From positions 1 through 64,000 of the forward strand of contig JAAFJY010000020.1 of the NCBI GenBank assembly GCA_013299105.1: 64,000 nt of DNA, given 5' to 3'. The first letter of the stretch is position 1. Each line of letters opens with the position of its first letter. Shown in pieces: positions 35,387-42,875 of the stretch. The notes under the pieces are model-generated. The model had not been told where the DNA came from, did no database searches, and worked only from the letters and a program-made list of their open reading frames with translations. The translations under genes were made by a program, and so were the position numbers. The stretch is from Chitinophagales bacterium. GTDB lineage: Bacteria; Bacteroidota; Bacteroidia; Chitinophagales; Saprospiraceae.

Positions 35387-36322
35387 ATGAGCGCGACTTC
35401 CCAACAACTGAGTACCAAACACCTCCTGGGCATCAAAGACCTGACCACCGAGGACATCCGGCTCATTTTTCACACCGCCACCAATTTCAAGGAAGTCATC
35501 AACCGGCCCATCAAAAAAGTGCCTTCGCTGCGAGATGTGACCATCGCCAACCTGTTTTTTGAAGATTCTACCCGCACCAGGGTTTCCTTTGAGTTGGCTG
35601 AAAAACGCCTTTCTGCCGATACCATCAATTTCTCTGCCTCTTCTTCTTCGGTCAAAAAAGGCGAGACTTTGCTTGACACCGTCAATAACATCCTTTCCAT
35701 GAAAGTGGACATGGTGGTGATGCGGCACCCTGCCCCCGGCTCTTGCCAGTTTTTAGCCCGCCACATCGAGGCCAATATCATCAACGCTGGCGATGGCACC
35801 CACGAGCACCCCACCCAAGCCCTGCTCGACGCCTTTTCGATGCAAGAACAAATTGGCGACCTGGAGGGTAAAAACGTGGCCATTTTTGGTGACATCCTGC
35901 ATTCACGGGTAGCATTGAGCAATATTTTTTGCTTGCAAAAACTCGGTGCCAAAGTCCGGGTATGCGGCCCACCCACGTTGATCCCTAAGCACATCGACCA
36001 GTTGGGAGTAGAGGTCAGCTACAACCTGCGCGAAAGCTTGCAATGGTGCGATGTAGCCAATATCTTAAGGATACAACTCGAACGCCAAAACATCAAATAT
36101 TTCCCTACCCTCCGCGAATACTCGCAATATTTTGGCGTGAACCGCGAAGTTTTGAACAGCCTGAATAAAAAAATCGTAGTTATGCATCCCGGCCCCATCA
36201 ACCGTGGGGTGGAAATCACCAGCGATGTGGCTGATTCGGAGCACTCGATCATTTTGCAACAGGTTGAAAATGGCGTGGCGGTGAGGATGGCAGTCTTGTA
36301 TTTGTTGGCTGGGCGAGTTTAA
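35387..36322 (+). CDS. pyrB: Aspartate carbamoyltranscarbamylase, catalytic chain
   Basis: This enzyme condenses carbamoyl phosphate with aspartate in the first committed step of pyrimidine synthesis. The start at 35387 (MSATSQQLSTKHLLGIKDLT) is preferred over the upstream in-frame ATG at 35333, which would add a non-family extension in repeat DNA. The carbamoyl-phosphate motif FFEDSTRTRVSFELA, the SSSSVKKGETLLDT loop, MRHPAPGS, GDGTHEHPTQALLD and MHPGPINRGVEI are complete. About 311 residues is normal. No pyrI regulatory chain follows. Confidence 0.96.
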   Translation: MSATSQQLSTKHLLGIKDLTTEDIRLIFHTATNFKEVINRPIKKVPSLRDVTIANLFFEDSTRTRVSFELAEKRLSADTINFSASSSSVKKGETLLDTVNNILSMKVDMVVMRHPAPGSCQFLARHIEANIINAGDGTHEHPTQALLDAFSMQEQIGDLEGKNVAIFGDILHSRVALSNIFCLQKLGAKVRVCGPPTLIPKHIDQLGVEVSYNLRESLQWCDVANILRIQLERQNIKYFPTLREYSQYFGVNREVLNSLNKKIVVMHPGPINRGVEITSDVADSEHSIILQQVENGVAVRMAVLYLLAGRV

Positions 36323-36488
36323 CAATAATGGTACTATCTTTTCGCTATCAAGAAGATTAACATTTGCTAAAATTTCAATTATTTTAAAATTACCACTTGA
36401 TTATTCGGTTTTATACATTTATCTTGCATTAAAATTTTCCTCTCTTTTTCCCTGTAGATACACTGGAACGCTAAAACCCCTGGGAAGC

Positions 36489-37601
36489 ATGAGAGTATCG
36501 GCCCTATTGTCCATTCTATTTCTGGTTTATTGGAGCCCTGTGTTCGCTCAAAGCAAGGGTATACTGCCTGCATTGACACTCAAATCAATCCGGGTAGAGA
36601 ATGATTCTTTGCATAAACCTACCAAACAAATTTCTCTAGGTGCCCAGGAAGACGAAGTCCTGCTTGAATTCGAACCCATTCAAACTGATGAGTCCGTCAT
36701 TTATTGTTTCCAACTCAACCAGCTAGAAAATCGCATCGTCAAAACTCCCTACCCTACTATTCGCTACACGGGTTTGAAAGGTGGGAGGTACAGCTTACAG
36801 TATTTCTATATCTTGGATGGACAACCTTCAGAAGACAAGGAACTGGTAATCAACGTCAAAAAAAGCCTGATGGAAACCTGGTGGTTCCTGCCGATGATGA
36901 TCACTTACCTTACTTTGATCGTAGGTGGCGTGGTTTATTTTTGGACCATTTACAACTTGCGGCAAAAAATTAAATTGGAGGGCGTGCGCAACCGCATTGC
37001 CAGTGACCTACATGACGAAATCGGTTCTTCCTTGTCGAGTCTGGCATTTGACCTCAAGACCATCCAGAAAACCATGTCAGCAGGCCCGCTCAATGGCCAA
37101 CAAAAGGTCATGGAGGAAATAGTGGGCGAACTGCGCTTCAACGCCGAAGAAACCATCGGCAACCTGCGCGACACAGTGTGGATGGTGCAAACCGACAACG
37201 ACGATTTCTTGAAACTACTGGAGCGCATGCGCAATGCCGCCATCAAGCTGCTGCGCAACCGTGAAATAGAGTTCCAGTTTGACAACCGCCTACAGGAGGA
37301 GGACAACTTCAAAATCAGCATGGAGCAACGCCGCAACGTTTATCTGATTTTCAAAGAAGCCATCCACAATTGTATCAAACATGCCAAGGCAGGACAAATA
37401 AAAGTGGCGGTATTCAAGCACCAGGACTACATCAAAATGACCATTGATGACAATGGACAGGGCTTTGACATGGCCAAAGCCTATGAAGGCAATGGCCTCA
37501 AGATTTTCAACCGCCGGGCCGAGGAGAGTTTCATTGTTTTTGACCAAAAAAGCGAGATTGGACGAGGCACGTCCATCAGCTTGTTGATACCAAAATTGTA
37601 A
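36489..37601 (+). CDS. Sensor histidine kinase, NarL-partner type (HisKA_3)
   Basis: This 370-residue kinase has a signal peptide (about 1-21), a periplasmic beta-sandwich sensor of Y_Y_Y type (about 35-115, IRYTGLKGGRYSLQYFYILD), one membrane helix (about 128-150, FLPMMITYLTLIVGGVVYFW), then a HisKA_3 dimerisation helix with the phospho-accepting His in IASDLHDEIGSSLSSLA. The ATPase domain has an N-box (IFKEAIHNCIKHA), G1 (IDDNGQGFD) and G2 (GNGLKIFNRRAEE). It pairs with the NarL-type regulator about 250 bases downstream. The sensor lacks the large beta-propeller usual for Y_Y_Y kinases, so the ligand is unknown. Confidence 0.9.
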   Translation: MRVSALLSILFLVYWSPVFAQSKGILPALTLKSIRVENDSLHKPTKQISLGAQEDEVLLEFEPIQTDESVIYCFQLNQLENRIVKTPYPTIRYTGLKGGRYSLQYFYILDGQPSEDKELVINVKKSLMETWWFLPMMITYLTLIVGGVVYFWTIYNLRQKIKLEGVRNRIASDLHDEIGSSLSSLAFDLKTIQKTMSAGPLNGQQKVMEEIVGELRFNAEETIGNLRDTVWMVQTDNDDFLKLLERMRNAAIKLLRNREIEFQFDNRLQEEDNFKISMEQRRNVYLIFKEAIHNCIKHAKAGQIKVAVFKHQDYIKMTIDDNGQGFDMAKAYEGNGLKIFNRRAEESFIVFDQKSEIGRGTSISLLIPKL

Positions 37602-37681
37602 ACCAAAACCCTATGGGGACATGAAAGAAAAATAAGTTGGTAACATTGATTGCTGTGAAATCGGGTCAGCACCAGGGTCAA

Positions 37682-37726
37682 CATCAAGTTGGCAATCCGT
37701 GAAGATCAGTTTCATCCCTATCATCC
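37682..37726. repeat. Dispersed short repeat copy in the kinase-regulator gap
   Basis: CATCAAGTTGGCAATCCGTG AAGATCAGTT TCATCCCTAT CATCC is a copy of the family described at 25772. It lies between the histidine kinase and response regulator genes, which makes a single short-leader transcript less certain. Confidence 0.45.
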
Positions 37727-37854
37727 GTATTCCCATTTTCGCACCGCGCAAGCGGGGCAAAAACTTTATCATTCTTTCCGTGGCCCAATCCCCCCTAAAA
37801 TGGGGATTTAGTTAATTAACAAATATGACAAACTTGCTTGCGAATTCAGCACCT

Positions 37855-38511
37855 ATGATCCGCACGATCTTGTTCGAGGACAATCAAAAGTTCAGGAACA
37901 GCTTGGGTAAGTACCTGGCGAGTTCGGGGCAGATCTTCCTGAGTGCAGCTTTTCCGAACGCGGAAAATGCGCTCAAACACTACCGTGAGATCAAGCCCGA
38001 TGTGGTGCTCATGGACATCAACCTACCCGGCAAATCGGGCATTGAAGCCATGACAGAGATCAAAACGGCCCACCCGGAGGCCAAGGTACTGATGCTCACT
38101 ATTTTTAACGACGAGGACAAAATCTTTCAAAGCCTATGCAACGGCGCGAATGGTTACGCCCTCAAAGAAACCGAAGACGATGCCGAAGACGCTGACATCC
38201 TGACCGCCATCACGAATGTAGCCAAAGACGGCGGAGGCTACATTTCGCCAGCCATCGCCGCCAAGACGATCAAATTTTTTCAACACCCAGAAGTCAACAA
38301 ACACCCAGAATTTGAGGGCCTAACCACCCGCCAATTGGAAGTCCTGGACCTCCTTTCGCAAGGAAAAAGCCGTAAGATGATTGCCTCAAACCTGATCATC
38401 GCGCAAGAAACGGTAAACGACCACATCAAGGAAATTTATCGGCGCTTGGAGGTCAATTCGGCGATTGAGGCAGTGAGAAAGGCTGTGGGGATGGGGTTGA
38501 TTCGGTTTTAG
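37855..38511 (+). CDS. NarL/FixJ-type response regulator
   Basis: This regulator of about 218 residues (228 if the ATG at 37825 is used) has a receiver domain with acidic pocket (LFEDNQ), phospho-acceptor Asp in VVLMDINLPGKSG, the conserved Thr/Lys switch residues (MLTIFNDEDK, YALKETEDD) and a C-terminal LuxR-type helix-turn-helix (GLTTRQLEVLDLLSQGKSRK ... ETVNDHIKEIYRRL). The later ATG is chosen because MIRTILFEDNQ fits the family N-terminus. It is the partner of the upstream kinase. The AT-rich protease gene begins 14 bases after its stop, so read-through into that block is likely. Confidence 0.92.
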   Translation: MIRTILFEDNQKFRNSLGKYLASSGQIFLSAAFPNAENALKHYREIKPDVVLMDINLPGKSGIEAMTEIKTAHPEAKVLMLTIFNDEDKIFQSLCNGANGYALKETEDDAEDADILTAITNVAKDGGGYISPAIAAKTIKFFQHPEVNKHPEFEGLTTRQLEVLDLLSQGKSRKMIASNLIIAQETVNDHIKEIYRRLEVNSAIEAVRKAVGMGLIRF

Positions 38512-38525
38512 AAAAAATTACACTC

Positions 38526-39812
38526 ATGAGAAATTTACTTTTATCCTTCATTTTAACATTTTCAACTATTACATTCGGTCAACTACCTGTAACACCAATT
38601 GCTCAAAAGGCTTCAAACTGGTGTTGGGCGGCTTCTTTGGAGATGATTATTAAGTATCATCAATCAGGAAACACTGTTAGCCAATGTGATTTAGTAAGAA
38701 GATATAGCTTACATAGAGCTACACGTGTACTAGGAAGTATACCATGTACTAGTTGCTCAATTTCTGAAATTTGTTCTTTGGATTATAAAAAAAATTCAGC
38801 AACTTTGGGTTGTAATTATGGAATGACAAAATCTCTTTTTCCAGGCTTCTTAAACTTAATTCAAATCACACAAACTGCCCAAATAGAAATAGGGGCTCTT
38901 CGAAGCCAATCAGCAGTTCGTTCAGAATTAAGTAATGAAATTTCCAATAATAGACCTTTCATTGCAAATATTTCAGCAATGAGTCCATGTAAACCAGAAC
39001 ATACTACCGTTGGAATTGAAGTTTACAATAACGATTTCATCACAATAATTGACCCTCATTACAGAAAATGTGAACCAGCCGTTAGACAATGTAATATCAA
39101 CAGTGCACTTATTCGGGTTTCTGCATTAGGAACACCTCCAGAATATGCCTGCAATTTCATGACAAATATTGTTATTCCTAGTGGTTTTTCAATAGTTAAT
39201 ATCAATCATGAAAAAAAAACCTTGAATCTTGAGTGGAAAAATTCATTTGACAAAGAATTAACTTCTGATCAATTAGATGAGTTTGTCAACTCAAAGTCAT
39301 TTATTAAAGTCTCGATGAAATATCTTTCTTATGAAAAATTAAGCAATTCAAAGACAATTAGTTCAAATCTCGATGATTATTTACTTGACTATGAGGCTAT
39401 AGAGTTAATTAGTACCAAAAAACCATTTAATTCAACAGCCTTTTACAAATTCAAGGACAAATGGATACCCTACATGAAATGGCAAAATAGGAGCGATATT
39501 CTTGAATTATGGATGGGCAAATTCAAATCACCTCAACAAAATCCATTATTTGATCCTGGGTTTAAACTAAGGCCCTATGCATTTAGAATAAACCCTTCTT
39601 TCCTGATTAGATTTCCTCACTTAAAACAAGAATTTATTGAGTATAGTTTCAAAGGGAAAGCAGTTTATTTCCCTTTAGAACCATACAAAGTAAAAGATTA
39701 CAGTGGAAAGACACTTCTCTCTTTCAATTCATTAACTCGTAGTTCAAATATCATAAAGGACATTTCAACTGTCCTAATATGGGAAAACAAACTCGAAAAA
39801 ATGATTAAATAA
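38526..39812 (+). CDS. Secreted papain-like cysteine peptidase
   Basis: This 428-residue protein has a signal peptide (MRNLLLSFILTFSTITFGQ) and then, almost at once, a papain-like catalytic centre: QKASNWCWAASLEMIIKYH with Cys33, His159 in KPEHTTVGIEVYN, and Asp176 in IIDPHYR. The WCWAA form is seen in C39- and C70 (AvrRpt2)-like peptidases. Residues 54-96 contain a Cys-rich insertion (SIPCTSCSISEICS). The C-terminal half (about 200-428) matches nothing I know. The DNA is much more AT-rich than its neighbours (13 of 60 G/C at 39301-39360), which suggests recent import. It starts 14 bases after the response regulator, and the next gene follows after 16 bases. Confidence 0.8.
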   Translation: MRNLLLSFILTFSTITFGQLPVTPIAQKASNWCWAASLEMIIKYHQSGNTVSQCDLVRRYSLHRATRVLGSIPCTSCSISEICSLDYKKNSATLGCNYGMTKSLFPGFLNLIQITQTAQIEIGALRSQSAVRSELSNEISNNRPFIANISAMSPCKPEHTTVGIEVYNNDFITIIDPHYRKCEPAVRQCNINSALIRVSALGTPPEYACNFMTNIVIPSGFSIVNINHEKKTLNLEWKNSFDKELTSDQLDEFVNSKSFIKVSMKYLSYEKLSNSKTISSNLDDYLLDYEAIELISTKKPFNSTAFYKFKDKWIPYMKWQNRSDILELWMGKFKSPQQNPLFDPGFKLRPYAFRINPSFLIRFPHLKQEFIEYSFKGKAVYFPLEPYKVKDYSGKTLLSFNSLTRSSNIIKDISTVLIWENKLEKMIK

Positions 39813-39828
39813 CCAAAACTTAAAGATC

Positions 39829-40356
39829 ATGGCAGTAATTGTTGGCAGCCAAAATAATTTCCCAATTCAAAGGGAAAAGAAAACACCTACCACTAATCCC
39901 CGAACAGGTGCAAGGTCAAGTTTTACTTTTGAAGAGGAAACCGAGAGTGTAACTCGTTATTGGGGGTCAAAACCAGAGCAAGCATTTGTTGCATCTCTAA
40001 GGAGTATTTCTAAGCTCTACGAAGAATCACCTGTGGATGTAGTAGCTGTAAGAATTACAGACTTTGAAACCCCCGACATCGCAACTGGTATGTGGATAGC
40101 TTACTCCGGAGAACCAATACCAGATGACAAAAACAGGAAGGATGTTTATTATTTATTACTAGATTCTGTTTATTTCTACGGCGATGATCAAACACCTGCC
40201 TTGAATAAAGGGACGGGGACTTCTTGCCTAGCTGCTAGATTAGGACGAGCGCTTAATGGGGATTTTGAAGTTTATATATCAGCAGCAGGTCTATTAATTG
40301 ACCCCGATCTAGGTAACGGATCAGGATCCCCTGGCGTAAAAATCAAAAATCCGTAA
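39829..40356 (+). CDS. Unknown cytoplasmic protein in the AT-rich block
   Basis: This 175-residue protein has no signal peptide or membrane helix. The first 45 residues look disordered (NNFPIQREKKTPTTNPRTGA). The rest is alpha/beta, with ITDFETPDIATGMWIAYSGE and DVYYLLLDSVYFYGDD. The tail is Gly-rich. I do not recognise it. It shares AT-rich composition with the papain-like gene upstream and its stop overlaps the start of the membrane protein (TAATG), so the three are one translational unit. Without a signal, a cytoplasmic partner, substrate or immunity role are all open guesses. Confidence 0.7.
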   Translation: MAVIVGSQNNFPIQREKKTPTTNPRTGARSSFTFEEETESVTRYWGSKPEQAFVASLRSISKLYEESPVDVVAVRITDFETPDIATGMWIAYSGEPIPDDKNRKDVYYLLLDSVYFYGDDQTPALNKGTGTSCLAARLGRALNGDFEVYISAAGLLIDPDLGNGSGSPGVKIKNP

Positions 40357-41072
40357 TGAACCACGATGATTATTTAGTACTTGCTGGAAGAATAATCATG
40401 GCGATCCAAGTCCTACCTGTTTTGGTAGGACTTTGGAATCGCCGATATTTGGATAAGGCTCTTAAAACATTTTGGATATATTGTATTGTTGCATTGATAT
40501 TAGAGGTGCTAAACCAATCATTTATTTGGGGCTTAAGAAATTATTTAGATTTTTTCATGCCTTTTATTAATTGGCTTGGTGTTGAGGATACCAATTTTAC
40601 AAATATAATATTCCAATTAAACACCTTCGGCCTAATGGGTTGGTTCTTTTATTTGGCACTAGGGGATTCACCATCCGCAAAATGGGTAAAATACCTATCC
40701 ATCGGGCTCTTTTTTGCTGCCCTGATCAACTACCTTTTCATTGAAGGCTACAAAGTCTTTGGTGTATTTAACCCCACCGCCGATGCCGTATTCAGTTTTG
40801 CGGTACCTATGTTTCTAATGTGGCATTTGTACCATACCGAAAGTAAAGTTCCGCTTAATCGAAACCCTTATTTTTGGATATACCTCCGCTTGATTATACC
40901 AAACCTTGTTGGCATGTTCCTCTACTTCAGCGGGGATTATTTGTACAAGACCAATTTTGATTTGTACGTCATCGTAGTCGTCATCCGCAACATCTTCTAC
41001 TTTATTGGCCACCTCTTCGCTGCCTACGGCTTCTACTTAGCCAAAAACATCCGTTTCCTGAAACAATCCTAA
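40356..41072 (+). CDS. Polytopic membrane protein, about seven helices, unknown function
   Basis: This 238-residue protein has about seven hydrophobic segments (for example IIMAIQVLPVLVGLW, IYCIVALILEVLNQSFIW, LGLMGWFFYLALG-like, YLSIGLFFAALINYLF, FSFAVPMFLMWHLYH, LIIPNLVGMFLYF, VVVIRNIFYFIGHLFAAYGF). It resembles seven-helix proteins that accompany signalling genes in saprospiral genomes, though I cannot name the family. Composition changes inside the gene. The first 300 bases match the AT-rich block (18 of 60 G/C at 40501-40560), and from about 40680 they return to the local level. Its start overlaps the preceding stop. Confidence 0.75.
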   Translation: MNHDDYLVLAGRIIMAIQVLPVLVGLWNRRYLDKALKTFWIYCIVALILEVLNQSFIWGLRNYLDFFMPFINWLGVEDTNFTNIIFQLNTFGLMGWFFYLALGDSPSAKWVKYLSIGLFFAALINYLFIEGYKVFGVFNPTADAVFSFAVPMFLMWHLYHTESKVPLNRNPYFWIYLRLIIPNLVGMFLYFSGDYLYKTNFDLYVIVVVIRNIFYFIGHLFAAYGFYLAKNIRFLKQS

Positions 41073-41120
41073 CTCACCACCCCACCATATCTGGGGATTT
41101 TCCAGCTTTTGACTTCCCTG

Positions 41121-41128
41121 TACCTTTG
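41121..41128 (+). promoter_or_regulatory. Weak candidate -7 box upstream of the trypsin-like gene
   Basis: TACCTTTG matches TAnnTTTG and lies 130 bases before the start at 41258. A terminator-like hairpin (41160) comes between it and the gene, so it may be coincidental. Confidence 0.2.
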
Positions 41129-41159
41129 GACTATTGGCAAGGCATTCTTGTTCAATCCT

Positions 41160-41178
41160 GCCCTAGGTAGGGCTTTTC
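41160..41178 (+). terminator. Intrinsic terminator after the membrane protein
   Basis: GCCCTA-GG-TAGGGC followed by TTTTCC forms a compact stem with a two-base loop about 87 bases after the stop at 41072. It would end the 38.5-41.1 kb transcript before the serine peptidase gene. The pairing is short. Confidence 0.5.
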
Positions 41179-41257
41179 CTCAGTTTTTGCCCCCGGCCCC
41201 TGATGCAATCGCTTGAGGACCCTCATGCCCCATTATTCACCTAAATCCTAATAATCA

Positions 41258-42193
41258 ATGAACAACATTTTCAACCTCAGCGGCGAAGACCTCAGTATCG
41301 CCCAGCACCAGGACAAAGAACAGGACTTGTTGATGCAGCGCCAAAACGTAGTGGGCGTGGCCGTTTCCCGCAAAATCAAAGATGGGCGTGATACCGGTGA
41401 TCCTTGCCTGACGGTGTATGTTGAACACAAAATCGACAAAAAACTGGTGGGGAGCGACAACCTGATCCCCAGCACTGTGGGCAAGTTCAAAACCGATGTG
41501 GTGGAAATTGGGGTGCTCATGGCAGGGGCCATCACTGCTACCCGCAAGCAAAGACCCGTTCAACCAGGCATCAGCGTGGGGCATTTTGGGATCACCGCAG
41601 GTACCATCGGCGCTTGTGTGAAGCCCAACACTCCTGGCGGCGTAGCCAGTAAATACTACATCCTCAGCAACAACCACGTTTTGGCGAAGTCCAATGCGGC
41701 CAGCATCGGCGACCCGGTTTTGCAACCTGGGGCCTTCGACGACGGCGTAAACCCCAACGACATCGTGGCTCGCCTCAGCGCTTTTGTGCCCATTAATTTC
41801 GCAACGGGCACTACCAATTTGGTGGACTGCGCCATCGCCGAAGCTGATTTCAACATCCTGGATCGCGAGATCAACTGGATTGGCTATTGCAACGGCATGG
41901 GTACTGCTGCTATTGGCATGCCTGTGCAAAAATCTGGCCGCACCACCGGACACACCACGGGTACGGTTTCGGCCATCAATGGCACGGTGAACGTCAATTA
42001 TGGTGCCGCTGGTGTAGCCCGTTTTGTCAACCAAATCATTACCAGTCCCATGAGCGCCGGCGGCGACTCCGGCAGCCTGGTGCTTGACATGAATAACATT
42101 GCAATTGGACTGCTTTTTGCTGGTTCAGGCGCAGCAACCATCTGCAATCCAATCGCCCCAGTTATGTCTTCTCTTGGAATAAAGTTCATTTAA
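41258..42193 (+). CDS. Trypsin-like (chymotrypsin-fold) serine peptidase
   Basis: This 311-residue protein has no signal peptide. The catalytic triad reads His140 in ILSNNHVLA, Asp190 in LVDCAIAE and Ser271 in GGDSGSLV, the pattern of Nal1-type/trypsin-like bacterial peptidases. The first 90 residues form a separate domain: QNVVGVAVSRK, DPCLTVYVEHK, LIPSTVGKFKTDVVEIG. The same pattern of hydrophobic strand, conserved Pro-Cys and alternating Val appears in the small lipoprotein at 42582. The domain could be a propeptide or regulatory cap. Composition is normal for the window. Hairpins at 42199-42267 follow. Confidence 0.85.
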   Translation: MNNIFNLSGEDLSIAQHQDKEQDLLMQRQNVVGVAVSRKIKDGRDTGDPCLTVYVEHKIDKKLVGSDNLIPSTVGKFKTDVVEIGVLMAGAITATRKQRPVQPGISVGHFGITAGTIGACVKPNTPGGVASKYYILSNNHVLAKSNAASIGDPVLQPGAFDDGVNPNDIVARLSAFVPINFATGTTNLVDCAIAEADFNILDREINWIGYCNGMGTAAIGMPVQKSGRTTGHTTGTVSAINGTVNVNYGAAGVARFVNQIITSPMSAGGDSGSLVLDMNNIAIGLLFAGSGAATICNPIAPVMSSLGIKFI

Positions 42194-42198
42194 AGCAA

Positions 42199-42267
42199 GC
42201 CTGTACGTTTCACGACGTACAGGCCCTTTGGTGACGCGAGTTGAAGCGTGATACTGCTTCAACTCGC
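42199..42267 (+). terminator. Two consecutive perfect hairpins after the serine peptidase
   Basis: GCCTGTACG at 42199-42207 pairs with CGTACAGGC at 42216-42224. GCGAGTTGAAGC at 42236-42247 pairs with GCTTCAACTCGC at 42256-42267. They begin 5 bases after the stop at 42193 and probably terminate transcription. T-runs are poor, so RNA stability control is an alternative. Confidence 0.6.
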
Positions 42268-42375
42268 TTCCAAGAGAAAAAAGAGTAAAATTAAACCTGC
42301 TGAAGCCCATCATGACGAACATTATTCCATCACTAGCAGTGTAGGTGAACCCGCTATGTACCCAAAAAATCCAGG

Positions 42376-42512
42376 GCGTGTTTAAAGATTGGAGGCTTAG
42401 GCAGAAAACGAGTCGAATTTTGACCAATCGAGGCAGGAAAAGCGGAGTTATGCAGCGCATAATGAGCATTTTCCTAACGAAGAGTGGGCGAAATCAGGCC
42501 GTTTTATGGCAA
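42376..42512. repeat. REP-like element, copy 2 (inverted relative to copy 1)
   Basis: The 35 bases at 42438-42472 are the exact reverse complement of 35266-35300. Weaker similarity extends to both sides when this copy is read on the minus strand. It lies between the serine peptidase and the small lipoprotein, so an upstream start for that lipoprotein inside it is unlikely. Confidence 0.7.
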
Positions 42513-42581
42513 GCAAATAATTTTAAACCCGCCCCAAGGGCGTACCCGATGAACCTCCTTGCAAACAAAATCTGGACACTG

Positions 42582-42875
42582 ATGAAAACCTTTTGCGCTA
42601 TCTTGGCAACTGTATCGGTGCTCATGTGTGCCTGTCCCAATCATACCAATCACGAAAGCAGACCCATTATGAAACTGGAAACTGCCATTCAAAAAGCTGA
42701 AAAGTGGATGAATTTGCCTGGTGTAGTCGCCGTCGCCGATGGTGAATTCCAGCAACAACCTTGCATCCAGGTCTTGGTTAGCGTGGATCCCGATAGCATT
42801 CGAGAGAAGATCCCTGAAAAATATTATGGTTATCCAGTGATCATCAAGTATGTAGGGCAGATTGACGCCCAGTAA
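42582..42875 (+). CDS. Small lipoprotein resembling the peptidase N-terminal domain
   Basis: From the ATG at 42582 it has 97 residues: a lipoprotein-like signal (MKTFCAILATVSVLMCACPN) and a domain that reads NLPGVVAVADGEFQQQPCIQ, VLVSVDPDSIREKIPEKYYG, YPVIIKYVG. This matches in layout the N-terminal domain of the serine peptidase just upstream (GVV.V, then PC, alternating Val, then a Pro-containing turn and a final hydrophobic strand with Gly). The open frame to 42345 runs through repeat DNA and is not used. An ATG at 42549 is also possible. A free pro-domain-like lipoprotein next to a peptidase suggests an inhibitor or chaperone, which is inference. Confidence 0.65.
   Translation: MKTFCAILATVSVLMCACPNHTNHESRPIMKLETAIQKAEKWMNLPGVVAVADGEFQQQPCIQVLVSVDPDSIREKIPEKYYGYPVIIKYVGQIDAQ

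Noticed and set aside
37602-37854. Possible small gene between kinase and regulator
   Set aside because: No frame longer than about 20 codons with protein-like content is seen; only the dispersed repeat is evident.
42345-42581. N-terminal extension of the small lipoprotein (ATG at 42345)
   Set aside because: It reads through the REP-like repeat and would hide a good lipoprotein signal. The start at 42582 (or 42549) is more likely.
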